Part shown: positions 42,268 through 51,908 of the stretch, piece by piece | Position numbering within the stretch: position 1 is the stretch's first letter | Layout: the number at the start of each line of letters is the position of its first letter | From: Chitinophagaceae bacterium | GTDB taxonomy: Bacteria; Bacteroidota; Bacteroidia; Chitinophagales; Chitinophagaceae | Length of the DNA stretch: 64,000 bases | Assembly (NCBI GenBank): GCA_020403425.1 | Contig: JADBXR010000002.1 | Location: 186,001 to 250,000, forward strand | Direction: 5' to 3' | The notes under the pieces: model-generated | The model's input: only the letters and a program-made list of their open reading frames with translations | Told to the model about the DNA's origin: nothing | Database searches by the model: none | Translations under genes and position numbers: made by a program

Positions 42268-44778
42268 ATGAAAAAAATTCAATGGAAGAATCTACTGCCA
42301 CACGCAATCGCAGTTGTGGTGTTTTTAGTGGTGGCACTGGTATACTGTAAACCTTTGCTCCAGGGCAAGGTATTGCAGCAATCGGATGTTTCTTTATGGA
42401 AAGCCTCTGCCCAGAACTCTTTTGAATACCAGGAAAAACACGGTCATTTCCCGTTATGGTCAAACGGCGTTTTCAGTGGTATGCCGGCTTTCCAGATCGT
42501 CAGTCCGGGCAGTAACCCTGTTTCCATCATATATGCCGCCAATCTGCTTACGCTGAACCTTCCCAAACCCGTTAGTTTTTTCTTCCTGGCCTGTGTGTGT
42601 TTCTATTTCCTGAGCCAGGTATTGCGTATCAACCCGTATATCGGCATTTTTGGCGCACTCTCCTATGCCTATGCCACTTATAACCCCATCATTATTGCAG
42701 AAGGACACGATACCAAAATGCAGGCCATTGCTTATTTACCTGCGTTTATCGGTTCCCTCCTGTTATTATACGATAAGCGTTATCTCTGGGGTACTACCCT
42801 TACCGCCCTGTTTACCGGGTTACTCATTTCTGCCAACCACTTACAGATCACCTATTATGGCGCACTCATAGCACTGATCATGAGTGTGAGCCTGGGTATC
42901 CGCTGGATCAAAGAAAAAGATTTCAAACACCTGTTCCGTTCTGCAGGGCTCGTCATCTTTGCCACTTTATTGGGTGTGATGGTAAATGCCATAACCCTGT
43001 TCACCACCTACGAATATTCCAAGAGGACCATCCGCGGCGGCAGTGAGCTGGCAGGCGCCGATTCAACGTCAACGGTTACCAAAACAGGCCTTAGCAAAGA
43101 CTATGCACTTAGCTACAGCATGTTTAAGACCGAACCTCTGGTGATGATGTTCCCCAGAATGTACGGCGGCAGCAGCCATAACCTGGAACTGGCGGAGGAC
43201 AAATCAAAGGCGATCGAAGCCTTGCAGCAAATGCCGCAACAACTGGGACAACAATTACAGGGTTTTCTCCAGTTCTACTGGGGAGGTATTGATGGTGCAG
43301 GCGGTACCAAAGGTCCACCCTACCTCGGTGCTATCGTGTGTTTCCTGGCCATACTGGGTTTTGTACTGCTGGACGGCAAACACAAATGGTGGATCCTCAC
43401 TGCCTGCGTTCTCACTTTCCTGATGAGTGCCGGCAAATACCTGGAAGGCTTCAACAGTTTCCTGCTGAACTACCTGCCCCTGTACAACAAGTTCAGGGCG
43501 CCCAGTATGATATTGGTGATACCAACTTTATTGCTGAGCATGTTATCAGTCATGTCGCTGAACCATATACTGGAACAGCACAACCGGGAAGAACTTTTCC
43601 GGAAATACAAAAAAGGGTTACTGGCCGTAGCAGCTGTATTTGCGGTGGCATTGCTGGTATATGTCACTGCCGATTTTTCGGGTGAGCCTGATAAAATGCT
43701 GTTACAGAACATCAATGCAATCACCGATGCCCAACAGAAAGCGGCGATAGAACCCCCTATACGGGCTTTCCTGAACGGGCTGAAACAGGACAGGCAAAGC
43801 CTGTTCATGGGTGACCTGCTGCGTTCCCTGCTTTTCATACTGGTACCGGCACTGGCCATCTTCCTCTTTATCAAAAAGAAAATAACGGCGCTGACAGTAA
43901 CGCTGGCAGTGGGTCTGTTTGCGTTCATTGATGTAATGGTGATCGATACCAAATACCTGAATGCAGATAATTATACAGAAGCTTCCGATTATGAAGACAG
44001 GTTCAAACCCGGCCAGGTTGACCAGCAAATAGCACAGGACACCGGTTATTACCGTGTGCTGGATGTATCGCAAGGTATTGCTGCAGCATTCAATGGAGGT
44101 CCGTTAACTGCCTATTTCCATAACTCGATCGGAGGTTATCATCCTGCCAAACTCAGCATTTACCAGGACCTGATCGAGAAACAGCTGTATCAATTCCCGA
44201 ACTGCCTGCCGGTGCTGGATATGCTGAACACTAAATACATCATCACTTCTGCACAGCAGAACGGGCAGCAACTGATGGCACAACAAAACCCGGAAGCATT
44301 GGGTGCCACCTGGTTCGTGAGTGCCCTTACTTACAAAAAAGGGCCAGCCGAAGTCATGAAGGAACTGACCAATTTCAATCCGAAAGATACAGCCATCCTG
44401 GATGAAGCTGACCGCAAAAACCTGGTAGCCAATGCCACCAGAGACAGTAGCGCTTTTATCAAGCTGGTGTACAACGACAATGACATTATCGAATACAAAT
44501 CCTCTTCCAAAAACACCGAATTCGCCGTATTCAGCGAAATCTTTTACGATGGTGGCTGGATAGCAACCATTGATGGTAAGGAAACGCCGATCGTAAGGAC
44601 CAATTATGTGCTGCGCGGATTACAGGTTCCGGCGGGAGAGCACAGGATCGTATTCGAGTTCAAACCTGCTTCTTTTCACACCAGTAACCGTGCCGCTATT
44701 GGCGCCTCGGCATTTATCTGGCTGATGTTGATTGGGGCAGTGATCATTACTTTGCGAAAACCTAAAGTAATCGCCTGA
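42268..44778 (+). CDS. YfhO-like multi-pass membrane glycosyltransferase-type protein
   Basis: An 836-residue membrane protein of the YfhO family (GT-C-like) with about twelve hydrophobic segments. The N-terminal segment is AIAVVVFLVVALVYCK; the first large loop carries GVFSGMPAFQIVSPGSN with the family's SDVSLWK lead, and the LSYAYATYNPIIIAEGHDTK region follows. A soluble C-terminal domain (about 590-800) has the YDGGWIATIDGKETPI motif of the family, ending in two membrane helices. Members in Firmicutes transfer sugars to cell-wall teichoic acids from the outside; the bacteroidotal substrate is unknown. The gene starts the glycan cluster; the stop is 1 base from the next start. Confidence 0.82.
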   Translation: MKKIQWKNLLPHAIAVVVFLVVALVYCKPLLQGKVLQQSDVSLWKASAQNSFEYQEKHGHFPLWSNGVFSGMPAFQIVSPGSNPVSIIYAANLLTLNLPKPVSFFFLACVCFYFLSQVLRINPYIGIFGALSYAYATYNPIIIAEGHDTKMQAIAYLPAFIGSLLLLYDKRYLWGTTLTALFTGLLISANHLQITYYGALIALIMSVSLGIRWIKEKDFKHLFRSAGLVIFATLLGVMVNAITLFTTYEYSKRTIRGGSELAGADSTSTVTKTGLSKDYALSYSMFKTEPLVMMFPRMYGGSSHNLELAEDKSKAIEALQQMPQQLGQQLQGFLQFYWGGIDGAGGTKGPPYLGAIVCFLAILGFVLLDGKHKWWILTACVLTFLMSAGKYLEGFNSFLLNYLPLYNKFRAPSMILVIPTLLLSMLSVMSLNHILEQHNREELFRKYKKGLLAVAAVFAVALLVYVTADFSGEPDKMLLQNINAITDAQQKAAIEPPIRAFLNGLKQDRQSLFMGDLLRSLLFILVPALAIFLFIKKKITALTVTLAVGLFAFIDVMVIDTKYLNADNYTEASDYEDRFKPGQVDQQIAQDTGYYRVLDVSQGIAAAFNGGPLTAYFHNSIGGYHPAKLSIYQDLIEKQLYQFPNCLPVLDMLNTKYIITSAQQNGQQLMAQQNPEALGATWFVSALTYKKGPAEVMKELTNFNPKDTAILDEADRKNLVANATRDSSAFIKLVYNDNDIIEYKSSSKNTEFAVFSEIFYDGGWIATIDGKETPIVRTNYVLRGLQVPAGEHRIVFEFKPASFHTSNRAAIGASAFIWLMLIGAVIITLRKPKVIA

Positions 44779-44779
44779 T

Positions 44780-45907
44780 ATGCGGTCTATTTCTGTACTG
44801 GGCATCGTTTCCTATAAAGTGTTCCCTGCACAGATGGGTGGCCAGAAATGTGTAATTGAATTTTACAGGCAGCTCGCCCGATTAACCCCGGTAGTACTGG
44901 CCATCGCAAAAGACAACCCGGTAAAACCCAACTGGGATCAACCGGTCTACCCCATCCTGTACCACCATAAAAAAGGGCCGGCCAACCTGCTGGTGTTGTT
45001 CCGGTTACGCAAACTCATCAAAACACAGCAAATAGACCTGTTCTGTATCGAACATTCCTACCTGGGATGGCTGGGTATCCTGCTCCGCTGGATCACACGT
45101 AAACCCTTTGTGATCCGTTCACACAATATCGAGGCCCACCGCTTTCGGGACATGCAGAAAGCCTGGTGGCCCCTGTACCAATGGTACGAGAAACAAGTGC
45201 ACAGGAAAGCAGACTTTAATTTTTTCATCACGCAGGAAGACCATGACTGGGCCATACACCAATGGAACCTCGATAAAAGAAGATGCAGTATACTCACTTA
45301 TGGCACAGACATTACCCAGCCGGTATCCGAAGAGGACAAACTGGCTGCAAGGGTTCAGTTACTGAAAGAGAACGGACTTCCGGCCCCTACCCGCCTGTTC
45401 CTCTTTAACGGCACACTGGATTACCTACCCAATACCGATGCACTACGTATCATTGTCAGTGAATTACTTCCTTTGCTGCACGGCTACCAACTGCCTTTCA
45501 GAATATTGGTGTGCGGAAGCCGCATCAGCCCGCAGTGGAGGGATGTATTGCAGGCCTGTCCAGATATCCTTTTCAAGGATTTTGTACCCGATATCAGCCT
45601 GTACCTGAAAGGAGCCGATTGTTTCATCAACCCGGTAACCCTTGGCAGCGGTATCAAGATCAAACAGGTGGACGCACTTGCCCATAACCTCGCTTCCGTT
45701 TCTACACGCAGTGGCGCCAGGGGTATCGACACCTCACTCACCGGAGATACGCTGCAGTTGGTGGATGATTATGACTGGCCGGCATTTGCAGAACAGATAT
45801 TCCGTCAGGCCAATCGTACCCCATCCCCTGTTCCGGAAAGCTTTTACCAATTCTTCAACTGGGGCCAGATTGTACAGAAAGCCCTGTTATCTTTGCAAAC
45901 CGTATGA
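44780..45907 (+). CDS. GT4-type (GT-B fold) glycosyltransferase
   Basis: A 375-residue transferase with two Rossmann domains. The N-terminal half starts SISVLGIVSYKVFPAQMGG (glycine-rich MGG loop) and includes FVIRSHNIEAHRFRDM; the C-terminal half has LFLFNGTLDYLPNTDALR, and the donor-binding ILVCGS, ADCFINPVTLGSGIKIKQVD and ALAHNLASVSTRSGARGI. It resembles GT4 mannosyl or glucosyl transferases, substrate unknown. It lies between the YfhO-like gene (1 base gap) and a GT2 gene (4 base overlap), so the three share one transcript. Confidence 0.88.
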   Translation: MRSISVLGIVSYKVFPAQMGGQKCVIEFYRQLARLTPVVLAIAKDNPVKPNWDQPVYPILYHHKKGPANLLVLFRLRKLIKTQQIDLFCIEHSYLGWLGILLRWITRKPFVIRSHNIEAHRFRDMQKAWWPLYQWYEKQVHRKADFNFFITQEDHDWAIHQWNLDKRRCSILTYGTDITQPVSEEDKLAARVQLLKENGLPAPTRLFLFNGTLDYLPNTDALRIIVSELLPLLHGYQLPFRILVCGSRISPQWRDVLQACPDILFKDFVPDISLYLKGADCFINPVTLGSGIKIKQVDALAHNLASVSTRSGARGIDTSLTGDTLQLVDDYDWPAFAEQIFRQANRTPSPVPESFYQFFNWGQIVQKALLSLQTV

Positions 45908-46821
45908 GCGAAGCCCTGAAAATATCTGTTGTCATCTGTACCTATAACCGTTGTGTGTATATCAGGGATGCCATGGAGAGCCTGTACAACCAGACCTTGG
46001 GAAAAGACGCCTATGAAGTGATCATTGTCAACAACAACTCGACCGATCATACAAAAGAGGTTTGTGAACATTTCATCTCCAACCACGGCAAAGCCAACTT
46101 CTATTATCACAACGAGTCAAAACAGGGCGCCTCATTTGCCCGGAATACCGGAGCTTCCTATGCCAGGTCGCCATTGCTCTGTTTCATGGATGATGATGCC
46201 ATTGCGGACAAGGATTACCTGGAACGCATTGTACGTTTCTTTGACACACATCCCGATGCAGGCGGATTGGGTGGAAGGATCATTCCCCGTTACCTGCCCA
46301 GTGAGCCGGCATGGATGAGCCATTATGTGTCGTCACTGGTAGGACATTTCCATTACAGCAAGGATGTAACCGTTTTTGCCCCCAATAAATACCCCTTGGA
46401 ATCCAACATGATCATCCGCAAAGCGGATTTTGATGCGATCGGTGGTTTCAATGAAGCTTTGCCGGGTGTAATGGGTACATTGCGCATTGGTGGTGAAGGC
46501 AAGGATTTCTTCTTCCGGCTGAAAGCGCTGGGACGTACCATATATTACGATCCTGCCATACGGGTGCAGCATGTGGTGGAGATCAGCAAACTCACGCGGG
46601 AATACATGTACCGGGTTGCCAGCGGTATTGGCAGGGGCGAAAGAGTGAGGACCCTGCAAAAGGGCAAGTGGACCTTTTACAAAAAGATACTGGAATACCT
46701 TTTAAAACTGGGTGCTTCGCTGATACTGGCGATAGGTTATACATTACAGGGCAAACCTGTCAAAGCCTTACCGGTGGTCCGTTTCCGGATAGATGCACTG
46801 AAAGGATTGATGAATCATTAA
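45904..46821 (+). CDS. GT2-type (GT-A fold) glycosyltransferase
   Basis: A 305-residue transferase. The N-terminus is VVICTYNRCVYIRDAMESL, the nucleotide strand is VIIVNNNSTDHTKEV, and the metal motif DDD is at 96-98 in LLCFMDDDAIADKDY. The loop GGRIIPRY and the acceptor segment GVMGTLRIGGEGKDFFFRLKALG are typical for inverting GT2 enzymes. The start overlaps the preceding glycosyltransferase by 4 bases. A short gap (13 bases) leads to the methyltransferase gene at 46835. Confidence 0.9.
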   Translation: MSEALKISVVICTYNRCVYIRDAMESLYNQTLGKDAYEVIIVNNNSTDHTKEVCEHFISNHGKANFYYHNESKQGASFARNTGASYARSPLLCFMDDDAIADKDYLERIVRFFDTHPDAGGLGGRIIPRYLPSEPAWMSHYVSSLVGHFHYSKDVTVFAPNKYPLESNMIIRKADFDAIGGFNEALPGVMGTLRIGGEGKDFFFRLKALGRTIYYDPAIRVQHVVEISKLTREYMYRVASGIGRGERVRTLQKGKWTFYKKILEYLLKLGASLILAIGYTLQGKPVKALPVVRFRIDALKGLMNH

Positions 46822-46834
46822 TACCAAACTATTT

Positions 46835-47431
46835 ATGCGTTTACAAACCCTATGGGACAGGAAAGTGAAAGGCACGCTGAGCCGCTGGTTCGGCATCAAG
46901 TTCCGCAGCAATTCCGAGACCGCAAAAGTTCGTCACTGGGTGGCCCCCTATTGCATCGGCAAGGGCTGTGATATTGGTTTCGGCGGCGACAAGATCATGA
47001 AGACCAACTGTGACGGCATCGATTTTGAACAGCCTTATACCAATACCGGCAAGGACAAGGTCGACATACCCTGCGACGTGATCCATAATGAGATCCCTGT
47101 ACCGGATAACACTTACGATTATGTGTACACCAGTCATCTGATCGAAGATTTTGTAGATACCAAGGATGCGTTACGGAAATTCATCCGCATCCTGAAGAAC
47201 GGTGGCACCTTGATCCTGGTCTTTCCCGACCAGCCCAAATATGAAGTGTATTGCCGCGAACTGGGCATTCCCATGAATCCTTATCACGTTCATGCCGATA
47301 TGGGCTACGACTATATGCAGAAATGCCTCCATGAATTAGGGGACATAACATACGAAACCCTGTTCAGTAACAACTGCGAGATCGATTACAATGTGGTGAT
47401 GGTATTGCGTATCAACAAAAGAGCGGCTTAG
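46835..47431 (+). CDS. SAM-dependent methyltransferase (class I)
   Basis: A 198-residue Rossmann methyltransferase. Motif I is KGCDIGFGGDKIMKTNCDG near residue 46, then DVIHNEIPVPDNTYDYVYT, LIEDFVDTKDALRKFIRIL and GGTLILVFPDQP, in the order of Methyltransferase_11 family enzymes. It follows the glycosyltransferase gene in the same direction and probably modifies a sugar of the glycan. Its stop overlaps the stop of the convergent gene at 47428 by 4 bases. Confidence 0.85.
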   Translation: MRLQTLWDRKVKGTLSRWFGIKFRSNSETAKVRHWVAPYCIGKGCDIGFGGDKIMKTNCDGIDFEQPYTNTGKDKVDIPCDVIHNEIPVPDNTYDYVYTSHLIEDFVDTKDALRKFIRILKNGGTLILVFPDQPKYEVYCRELGIPMNPYHVHADMGYDYMQKCLHELGDITYETLFSNNCEIDYNVVMVLRINKRAA

Positions 47432-48405
47432 CTGTTGCTCAGTTTCACGCCCAGGGGTTTGAGTAACTGATTGACCGTCCTCATCAATCCGGTGGATTTT
47501 TTCACGGGCTTCGCATACAGGCAGGGCATCGGACTGAATTTCTGGTACCCATTACCGATCACGAGTGCGCGATAGGCATCCAGCATTTGCCTTAACACCG
47601 GCTGATCGCTCATCAGGAAACGATCCTGGTGGCGGGATATTTTTTCAGGTTCATCAAAACGATACCCGCTGATATGGAGAAACAACAAAGGGTGTGTTCC
47701 GTTCACCATCACCTTGCCCTCCTGCTCAGATAAAGAACGTTCGTGCAGGTTCCAGTAAGCCACATTGGCGCCAGGATGCCGTACGATACCGGTCTCTTCG
47801 AATAACAGGGGCACCAGGTTCAGCCATATCTGGTCAACGCCCATGCCTTCTGCAAAATTATAATAACACTCTCCGCGCATATGTTCCCGCCACCATTGCA
47901 GAAATCGGGTAACCGTTTCGCTGCGTCGGTACGCCATGAAACCTGCGTTATAGATCCCGGACCGGAGCAGGTCACGCTCCAGCGGTTTGGCGGTATTATC
48001 GGGCAATGGAACGGTAAAATGAGGGGTGAGCAGGATGGGATGTTCTGCCAATTGCGCTTCCAGTTCCTGTAAACTTCCCTTCACCCACATATCCGAATCG
48101 AGATAGAGCAGTATATCAGGATGGTATTGCTGAAAGATATACTCCGCAACGAACACTTTCATGGCGCAATTCAGTTCGATCACCGTATAACGGAACAGCA
48201 GGTCCTGAAAGTCAGGTATGTCCATCTTTTCGATCTCAACCAGGCGGCAGGGAAGAAATTCCTCTTCAGTGAAGCGGTCATCGATCCTGTCAACCAATCC
48301 GATCACGATTTCATACCCTTCATGGTGTTCCATGAATGAATGGACCATGGTCTTACAATGCGCCAGGTGGTTGGCCGAACAAACGGTATAGAGTATCTTT
48401 TTCAT
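47428..48405 (-). CDS. GT8-like nucleotide-diphospho-sugar transferase
   Basis: A 325-residue GT-A type transferase. The N-terminus MKKILYTVCSANHLAHCKTM is followed by the nucleotide-binding YEIVIGLVDRID, the metal motif DSD at 103-105 (ILLYLDSDMWVKG), GIYNAGFMAYRRS, and WREHMRGECYYNFAEGMGVDQ in the region of the GT8 acceptor site. It is the second of two minus-strand genes, overlapping the upstream methyltransferase by 1 base. Acceptor and donor are unknown. Confidence 0.82.
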   Translation of the reverse strand: MKKILYTVCSANHLAHCKTMVHSFMEHHEGYEIVIGLVDRIDDRFTEEEFLPCRLVEIEKMDIPDFQDLLFRYTVIELNCAMKVFVAEYIFQQYHPDILLYLDSDMWVKGSLQELEAQLAEHPILLTPHFTVPLPDNTAKPLERDLLRSGIYNAGFMAYRRSETVTRFLQWWREHMRGECYYNFAEGMGVDQIWLNLVPLLFEETGIVRHPGANVAYWNLHERSLSEQEGKVMVNGTHPLLFLHISGYRFDEPEKISRHQDRFLMSDQPVLRQMLDAYRALVIGNGYQKFSPMPCLYAKPVKKSTGLMRTVNQLLKPLGVKLSNS

Positions 48406-49112
48406 TATTTTTTCCTGGCTAATACAATGGTGTTCAGATACAGTTTATCCGACTTAGGCAATATGGGCTCCAACAAACGGAATGCAACATTCAGCAAGGG
48501 TACCGCAATATGCCGGATCAGTTTCCGGAACAGGGATAATTTTGAAAAGAACCAGACCTTATGCAACCAGTGATCGTGAATATACAAAACGAACAACTGG
48601 TGAAGTGCCGACAGGAAATGGCCGTTCTTATCGATCACTTCAATTTCGAAGCCATTTTTCTCGAGCATATCCTGCAAGGCAAAACGGGTATACCTGGCAT
48701 AGTCTACCGGGATCTCATGTTCCTCCCATACAAAGGGACAGGTGATCAGGAACTTCCCGCCTTTTTTGGTGACCCTGGCTATTTCAGGCAGTAACTGCTT
48801 TAATGCGAACAGGTGTTCGAACACTTCGCTGCTCAGGACCGAATCAAATGTTTCATTTTCGAAGGGGATCGTTTTGCCATCGTAATACACATCAATGCTT
48901 TCCTGTTCATGGCTATGTCCCTCTCCTGCATAATCAAGCCCTATATATTCTGTAACATTCGTGAACAGTGACTGGTAGGGTTTGGAACCGCAGCCAAAAT
49001 CCATCAACCTGCCGTTCAATTCTCGGCTGTAAAGACTAATTTTGTTATATAACCCCTTACGGATATAATACAACGGGTGCGAGAAAGACGGGTTATAATC
49101 TTTTGGAACCAT
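48405..49112 (-). CDS. SAM-dependent methyltransferase (class I)
   Basis: A 235-residue methyltransferase. Motif I is GRLMDFGCGSKPYQ near residue 34, then EYIGLDYAGEGHSHEQESI, FENETFDSVLSSEVFEHL and KKGGKFLITCPFVWEEHE. The hydrophobic C-terminal half (LHQLFVLYIHDHWLH) suggests contact with a lipid or membrane-bound substrate. It is co-directional with the GT8-like gene (1 base overlap) and 47 bases divergent from the GT9 gene at 49160. Confidence 0.85.
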   Translation of the reverse strand: MVPKDYNPSFSHPLYYIRKGLYNKISLYSRELNGRLMDFGCGSKPYQSLFTNVTEYIGLDYAGEGHSHEQESIDVYYDGKTIPFENETFDSVLSSEVFEHLFALKQLLPEIARVTKKGGKFLITCPFVWEEHEIPVDYARYTRFALQDMLEKNGFEIEVIDKNGHFLSALHQLFVLYIHDHWLHKVWFFSKLSLFRKLIRHIAVPLLNVAFRLLEPILPKSDKLYLNTIVLARKK

Positions 49113-49159
49113 ACTCGGAAGAAGGATCGTTACCCGGGCAAGTTAAATTGTTTTAGCAT

Positions 49160-50302
49160 ATGTTGAACCGCTTGAAGGGATTTTTATATGACTGCATCGG
49201 CACTATCGCCTGCTTTGGTAAAAGATCCTCCCCAAGCCCGAAACTACTGATCATCAAGACCGACGAGATAGGGGATTTCATGCTCTGGCACAAGTTCCTG
49301 GATGAGTTGATCGGCGCAGAACGTTTCCGGAACCACGAGATCCATTTCTGCGGTAACAGCAGCTGGGAAAGCCTGTTCAACTGTTTCCATCGCGGCAAAG
49401 TGGCCAGAACCTATTGGCTGCAAAAAAACGTATTCAAAAGGCAGATGCCGTACCGGTATCATTTCCTGCGTACGATCTTCCGTGAGCATTATTCCTGTGT
49501 CATCAACCTTCAGTTCTCTCGCGATAAGACCTTTGACGATGCCCTTGTATTAGCGGCCAAAGCAGCTTGTGTCATCGGCATGACCAGTAACCTGGAGAAT
49601 GTGCGATCCTACCAGCTTGGCTACGACCGAAAACTATACACCGAATTATTCACATATCCGGAAAGACCCATTTTCGATTTTGTGAGGAACCGGTTGTTCA
49701 CCGAGTTCATCACCCAAAAACCTTCCCTGATAAAGAACACCCGGATCGATCCTGCAGCACTGCCACTGCTTCCGTTCACTTTGCAGAAACCCTATTTTGT
49801 GGTGTTCCCCGGCTCAAGAAACCCGGCAAGGATATGGCCGGCAAGCTCCTTCATCACTGTGGCGAACCATCTGCATACCACATTCGGGTGGACAGCCGTT
49901 ATATGTGGAGGTCCGGGTGATACCACTTTCAGTGAGGCCTTCCTGCAGGGTTACGAGCATCCCTATGTTGACCTAACGGCTAAGACCTCTCTGCCAGAAC
50001 TGATGTCTGTTCTAAAAGATGCAGCATGTCTGTTATCTGTAGACACAGGTTCTGTACATTTGGCGGCGGCAACAGGATGTACGGTATTCGGTATTTTCAA
50101 CGGATCGCAATATGGACGGTTCGCGCCGTATCCGAAAGAGATGGCAGATAACTTTTATGCTGTATACCCCGATGAGGTCGCGAAAGAGATCAGTGACCCC
50201 AAACAGGTACAGGAACGCTATGAATATGTGGTCGATATCCCTTACCGGAACGTATCGCCTGAACAACTGATTCAACAGATCAAAAATCATTATCATCAAT
50301 AA
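49160..50302 (+). CDS. GT9-family glycosyltransferase
   Basis: A 380-residue heptosyltransferase-type GT-B enzyme. The N-terminus has the GT9 start LLIIKTDEIGDFMLWHKFL, then the donor domain with YFVVFPGSRNPARIWPASSF, VICGGPGDTTFSEAF and SVDTGSVHLAAATGCTVFGI, the family's C-terminal signature. GT9 members add heptose to LPS inner core, but here the sugar may differ. The gene lies within the glycan cluster and is followed 6 bases later by the TylF-like methyltransferase. Confidence 0.9.
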   Translation: MLNRLKGFLYDCIGTIACFGKRSSPSPKLLIIKTDEIGDFMLWHKFLDELIGAERFRNHEIHFCGNSSWESLFNCFHRGKVARTYWLQKNVFKRQMPYRYHFLRTIFREHYSCVINLQFSRDKTFDDALVLAAKAACVIGMTSNLENVRSYQLGYDRKLYTELFTYPERPIFDFVRNRLFTEFITQKPSLIKNTRIDPAALPLLPFTLQKPYFVVFPGSRNPARIWPASSFITVANHLHTTFGWTAVICGGPGDTTFSEAFLQGYEHPYVDLTAKTSLPELMSVLKDAACLLSVDTGSVHLAAATGCTVFGIFNGSQYGRFAPYPKEMADNFYAVYPDEVAKEISDPKQVQERYEYVVDIPYRNVSPEQLIQQIKNHYHQ

Positions 50303-50308
50303 CTGAAT

Positions 50309-51055
50309 ATGGCATTCAAACCCATCCGACTGATCAATAAGATACTGGGCAGATCAACCAGCGAACGCCCCTATCCACCCGATTTTGATGCTTTCCATAT
50401 CGGGATCATCCAGAAAGTGCGCCCCTATACCATGACCAGCCCGGAGCGTTTATTCGCTTTGATAGAAGCGGTCAGGTACGTAGTGAAGAATGATATTCCC
50501 GGCAGTTTTGTTGAATGCGGGGTATGGAAAGGCGGCAGCATGATGGCCATAGCCGAGACACTGACACAACTAAAGGTCACCGACAGACAACTGTATTTGT
50601 ACGATACTTTTGCCGGTATGCCCCCACCTACTGAAGAAGACAAAACATACAGCGAACAGACGGCCGAATCATTACTGAAAAAAGAAGCGGACGTAAAAGA
50701 GGAAAGTGTGGTATGGGCCTACTCCAATCTGGCAGAAGTGAAGTCCAATATAGGTCAGATAGCTTATCCATCGGCCAATATTCATTTTATCGAGGGTGAC
50801 GTACTGCAAACCATTCCCACAAATGATCCCGGGCAGATAGCTTTGCTCCGGCTAGACACAGACTGGTATGAATCAACCAGGCACGAAATGATACACTTCT
50901 ATCCCAAACTGGTCGGTTCCGGTGTGCTGATCATAGACGATTATGGTTTCTGGAAAGGTTCGCGCAAAGCGGTGGATGAATACCTGGAACATCACCGGAT
51001 CAACTTATTACTGAACAGGATCGACGATACGGGCAGGTCTGCGATCAAACCCTGA
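50309..51055 (+). CDS. TylF/MycF-type O-methyltransferase
   Basis: A 248-residue member of the TylF/macrocin O-methyltransferase family, which methylates sugar hydroxyls with SAM and Mg2+. The SAM motif is SFVECGVWKGGSM near residue 66, then YLYDTFAGMPPPTEEDKTYS, LLRLDTDWYESTRHEM and the metal-binding GVLIIDDYGFWKGSRKAVDE near 210. It is downstream of the GT9 gene with a 6 base gap. It probably O-methylates a sugar of the surface glycan; the ligand residues look intact. Confidence 0.9.
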   Translation: MAFKPIRLINKILGRSTSERPYPPDFDAFHIGIIQKVRPYTMTSPERLFALIEAVRYVVKNDIPGSFVECGVWKGGSMMAIAETLTQLKVTDRQLYLYDTFAGMPPPTEEDKTYSEQTAESLLKKEADVKEESVVWAYSNLAEVKSNIGQIAYPSANIHFIEGDVLQTIPTNDPGQIALLRLDTDWYESTRHEMIHFYPKLVGSGVLIIDDYGFWKGSRKAVDEYLEHHRINLLLNRIDDTGRSAIKP

Positions 51056-51057
51056 TA

Positions 51058-51843
51058 TCACAGGTTCTCCAGTCCGGCCTTCTGTTTCAGGCTGAACAGC
51101 CATTTACCCAATCCGGTCTGCAGCAGGTGATGCAATACCTTCAATCGGACCTGCCAGGCCAGCAGTTTGGGAGAGAAACCAAAATAAGATTCATATACCC
51201 TCCTGTTCTCCTTCAGTGAGTTTAGATATTGGGTATTGCTTACCCCGGTATCGTCAAAAATGGCGATGGGTTTATTGATGTATGCATAAGGCTCATCTGC
51301 GATACGGCACATCAGGTCGTAATCCATAGCGATCTTATAATCACTCTTGAACAGGCCGATCCTGCTGTACACCTGTTTTTTCACGAACCAGGTGGGATGC
51401 GACACGCTGCGCATACCACGGTATAACTTACTTTTTTCAAAGGGTTTTCCAACAAGCACTTTTTTGCCGGCCCTTGTCATCTGGATGTTCCCACTGGTCC
51501 ATTGAACGTCCGGTGATTTGTCAAAAACATCCATCACGCAACTGATCACATCCTCTGATGCGTACACGTCACCGGAGTTAAGCAGATGGGTCACTTCCCC
51601 ATTGGACCTGGCAATACCCTTATTGAATGCATCGGCAATACCTTTATCCCTTTCATTGATCCATTTACGGTAGGATGGCTGCGGTGTCTGCGTTAACCAT
51701 TCAGCGATCTCGGTTGTGGTAGACCCATTGATCACCCAATGTTCATCAGGAACACGGGTCTGTCCGTCAACAGAAGCACAGGTCTTCTGCAGTTCTGCGA
51801 GGTTATTGAAGCAGATGGTGATCACTGAAAGGGTTGACATCAA
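51058..51843 (-). CDS. GT2-type glycosyltransferase (WcaA-like)
   Basis: A 261-residue GT2 enzyme. The N-terminus is LSVITICFNNLAELQKTCAS, followed by INERDKGIADAFNKGIARS (about 62-80) and the NSGDVYASED metal-site strand (about 89-98), then GNIQMTRAGKKVLVGKP and RSVSHPTWFVKKQVY. This is close to colanic-acid type WcaA and other GT2 proteins. It is convergent with the TylF-like gene across 2 bases. This is the last gene of the glycan cluster on this side. Confidence 0.88.
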   Translation of the reverse strand: MMSTLSVITICFNNLAELQKTCASVDGQTRVPDEHWVINGSTTTEIAEWLTQTPQPSYRKWINERDKGIADAFNKGIARSNGEVTHLLNSGDVYASEDVISCVMDVFDKSPDVQWTSGNIQMTRAGKKVLVGKPFEKSKLYRGMRSVSHPTWFVKKQVYSRIGLFKSDYKIAMDYDLMCRIADEPYAYINKPIAIFDDTGVSNTQYLNSLKENRRVYESYFGFSPKLLAWQVRLKVLHHLLQTGLGKWLFSLKQKAGLENL

Positions 51844-51908
51844 AATAAGTATTGAATACCGAACATATGCATGAATTATGAGTTCCTCCGGTCTGAAGAT
51901 ACTATCAG

